This document shows, one piece after another, positions 13,074 to 14,465 of a stretch of 14,465 nucleotides of DNA. Positions within the stretch are counted from its first letter, which is position 1. Each line of letters starts with the position of its first letter. Both the position numbers and the translations under genes were made by a program. The notes below the pieces were generated by a model. The model was given only the letters and a program-made list of their open reading frames with translations, was not told where the DNA came from and did not search any database. The stretch spans positions 1 through 14,465 of the forward strand of contig CAKUMR010000009.1 in assembly GCA_934667865.1 (NCBI GenBank). The letters run 5' to 3'. Source of the DNA: an uncultured Oscillospiraceae bacterium. Lineage in GTDB: Bacteria; Bacillota_A; Clostridia; Oscillospirales; Oscillospiraceae.

Positions 13074-14465
13074 TTACTTCGCCTTCGGGCCGGCCTCAGC
13101 AATATAAGCGGGCATGTTCGGATACTTCTTTGCGAAGTTCTCTGCGAACATGGTTGCCAGCTTGTTGGCCTGCGCGTCGTAGGCAGCCTTGTCGGCCCAG
13201 AGGCCGCGGGCGTCGAGCATTTCGTCCGGAACGTTCGGGCAGCTCGTCGGATAATCGACGTTGAACACGTCATGATGCTTGAATTCGATGTGGTCGAAGT
13301 CGCCGTTGAGGGCAGCCGTGACCATCGCGCGGGTGTAAGCCAGCTTCATGCGCTTTGCGCCGGAGGCTGCGCTGCCGCCTGCCCAGCCAGTGTTGACCAG
13401 ATAGGCCTTCGCGCCGCTCTCGCGGATGCGCTTGCCGAGCATTTCGGCATAGACGGACGGATCCATCGGCATGAACGGCTCGCCGAACAGCGTGGAGAAC
13501 GTGGGCTGCGGCTCGGTGACGCCGCGCTCGGTGCCGGCCAGCTTGGAGGTGAAGCCGGTAACGAAGTGGTACATTGCAGCGTTCTCGTCCAGGCGGGAGA
13601 TGGGAGGCAGGACGCCGAAAGCGTCAGCCGTCAGGAAGATGACGACCTTGGGGATGCCGCCGACGCCGGGGATGGCTGCGTTGGAGATGTAGTTGATCGG
13701 ATAGCCGACACGGGTGTTCTCGGTCAGGCTGCCGTCGTCGAAGTCGAACTCACGGGTCTCGTCGTTCATGACGACGTTCTCGACCAGAGAGCCGAAGCGG
13801 ATGGCGTGATAGATCTCAGGCTCATTTTCTTCCTTGAGGTTGATGCACTTTGCGTAGCAGCCGCCCTCGATGTTGAAGATGCCGTCGTCAGCCCAGCCGT
13901 GCTCGTCGTCGCCGATGAGCTTGCGGTTCGGGTCGGCAGACAGGGTGGTCTTGCCAGTGCCGGACAGGCCGAAGAACACAGCCGTCTCATGGGTCTCGGG
14001 ATCCATGTTGGCAGAGCAGTGCATCGGCAGGATGTTTTCCTTGGTCAGAACGTAGTTCATGGTGGAGAACACGCTCTTCTTGATCTCGCCGGAGTACTGA
14101 GAGCCGCAGATGACGATCAGGTGCGCCTCATAGTCGATCATGATGGCAGCTTCGGAATGCACGCCATCGATCTCCGGATCGCACTTGAAGCCGGGAGCTG
14201 CGAGGACGGTGTAGTCCGCTTCGCCGTAGGCTTCCAGTTCTTCTGCGGTCGGACGGATGAGCAACTGATGGATAAAGAGGTTCTGGGACGCCATTTCGTT
14301 GACGATGCGGAACTTCTTGGTGTGCTTGGGATCGGCACCTGCAAAACCGTCGAAGATGAACACTTCGCGGCCCTGGAGGTAAGCGCAGAGCTTGCCCTTG
14401 ATGGCGTCGAACTTTTCCTTGGAGATGGGACGGTTCACCTTGCCCCATGCGATGTCGTCATGGAC
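13074..14465 (-). CDS. pckA: Phosphoenolpyruvate carboxykinase (ATP), 5' end outside the window
   Basis: Interconverts oxaloacetate and phosphoenolpyruvate using ATP/ADP. In gut Clostridia it often runs toward oxaloacetate, but direction cannot be read from sequence. The visible 463 residues lack roughly the first 70-80 of a protein usually about 535 long. The frame stays open to the window edge and reads DDIAWGKVNRPIS, so the GTG at 14438 is an internal valine, not a start. Motifs are the PEPCK-specific kinase-1a loop GLSGTGKTT (about 13944-13970), kinase-2 LIGDDEHGW (about 13893-13920), CGSQYSGEIKKS with the conserved lysine, and AYLVNTGWAGG near the C terminus. These place it in the ATP-dependent, not GTP-dependent, family. 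It converges on the hydrolase and RNA candidate. Confidence 0.95.
   Translation of the reverse strand, partial: VHDDIAWGKVNRPISKEKFDAIKGKLCAYLQGREVFIFDGFAGADPKHTKKFRIVNEMASQNLFIHQLLIRPTAEELEAYGEADYTVLAAPGFKCDPEIDGVHSEAAIMIDYEAHLIVICGSQYSGEIKKSVFSTMNYVLTKENILPMHCSANMDPETHETAVFFGLSGTGKTTLSADPNRKLIGDDEHGWADDGIFNIEGGCYAKCINLKEENEPEIYHAIRFGSLVENVVMNDETREFDFDDGSLTENTRVGYPINYISNAAIPGVGGIPKVVIFLTADAFGVLPPISRLDENAAMYHFVTGFTSKLAGTERGVTEPQPTFSTLFGEPFMPMDPSVYAEMLGKRIRESGAKAYLVNTGWAGGSAASGAKRMKLAYTRAMVTAALNGDFDHIEFKHHDVFNVDYPTSCPNVPDEMLDARGLWADKAAYDAQANKLATMFAENFAKKYPNMPAYIAEAGPKAK

Noticed and set aside
14438..14440. GTG at 14438 as the pckA start
   Set aside because: The frame is open beyond it and encodes the conserved DDIAWGKVN block, so the gene continues past the window edge.

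Overview
The window is a stretch of ordinary chromosome from a high-GC member of the Bacillota, most likely class Clostridia near the Oscillospiraceae/Ruminococcaceae. The reasons are the adjacent holB-ricT pair, a complete pstSCAB-phoU operon followed by phoP-phoR, ATP-type PEP carboxykinase, strong AGGAGG ribosome binding sites, GC-rich codon third positions and sigma-A-like promoters. No mobile element, CRISPR array, tRNA or rRNA was seen. The taxonomic placement is inference; no search was run.

Layout. Positions 1-337 hold no gene but an unusually dense row of perfect small hairpins, most with three-base loops, ending in a Rho-independent terminator and then a promoter. holB (DNA polymerase III delta') and ricT (PSP1/YaaT family) follow as a two-gene plus-strand unit closed by a 15-bp terminator hairpin. 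A 370-base gap carries direct repeats of TTnACA type at about 11-base spacing (a Pho box) before pstS. pstS, pstC, pstA, pstB, phoU, phoP and phoR run on the plus strand. From pstC onward the genes overlap or nearly touch, and the unit ends in a 15-bp GC hairpin. A minus-strand unit pyrG, Dabb-domain gene, GIY-YIG gene converges on it and has its own terminator. A membrane-anchored alpha/beta hydrolase diverges from pyrG behind a perfect consensus promoter (TTGACA, 17 bp, TATAAT). The window ends with a minus-strand pckA whose 5' end lies outside.

How the genes work together. PstS captures phosphate outside the cell, PstC and PstA form the channel and PstB powers uptake. PhoU links transporter state to the PhoR kinase, which phosphorylates PhoP, and PhoP would bind the Pho box ahead of pstS. 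An extended -10 promoter inside phoU could keep phoPR expressed when the main promoter is off.

The least explained part is 12747-13073, between the hydrolase and pckA. It has no gene but shows several helices, a 13-bp hairpin whose loop is complementary over 8 bases to an upstream segment (a likely pseudoknot), competing long-range pairings and a terminator. It looks like a free-standing structured non-coding RNA of about 190 nt that I cannot assign to a known family.
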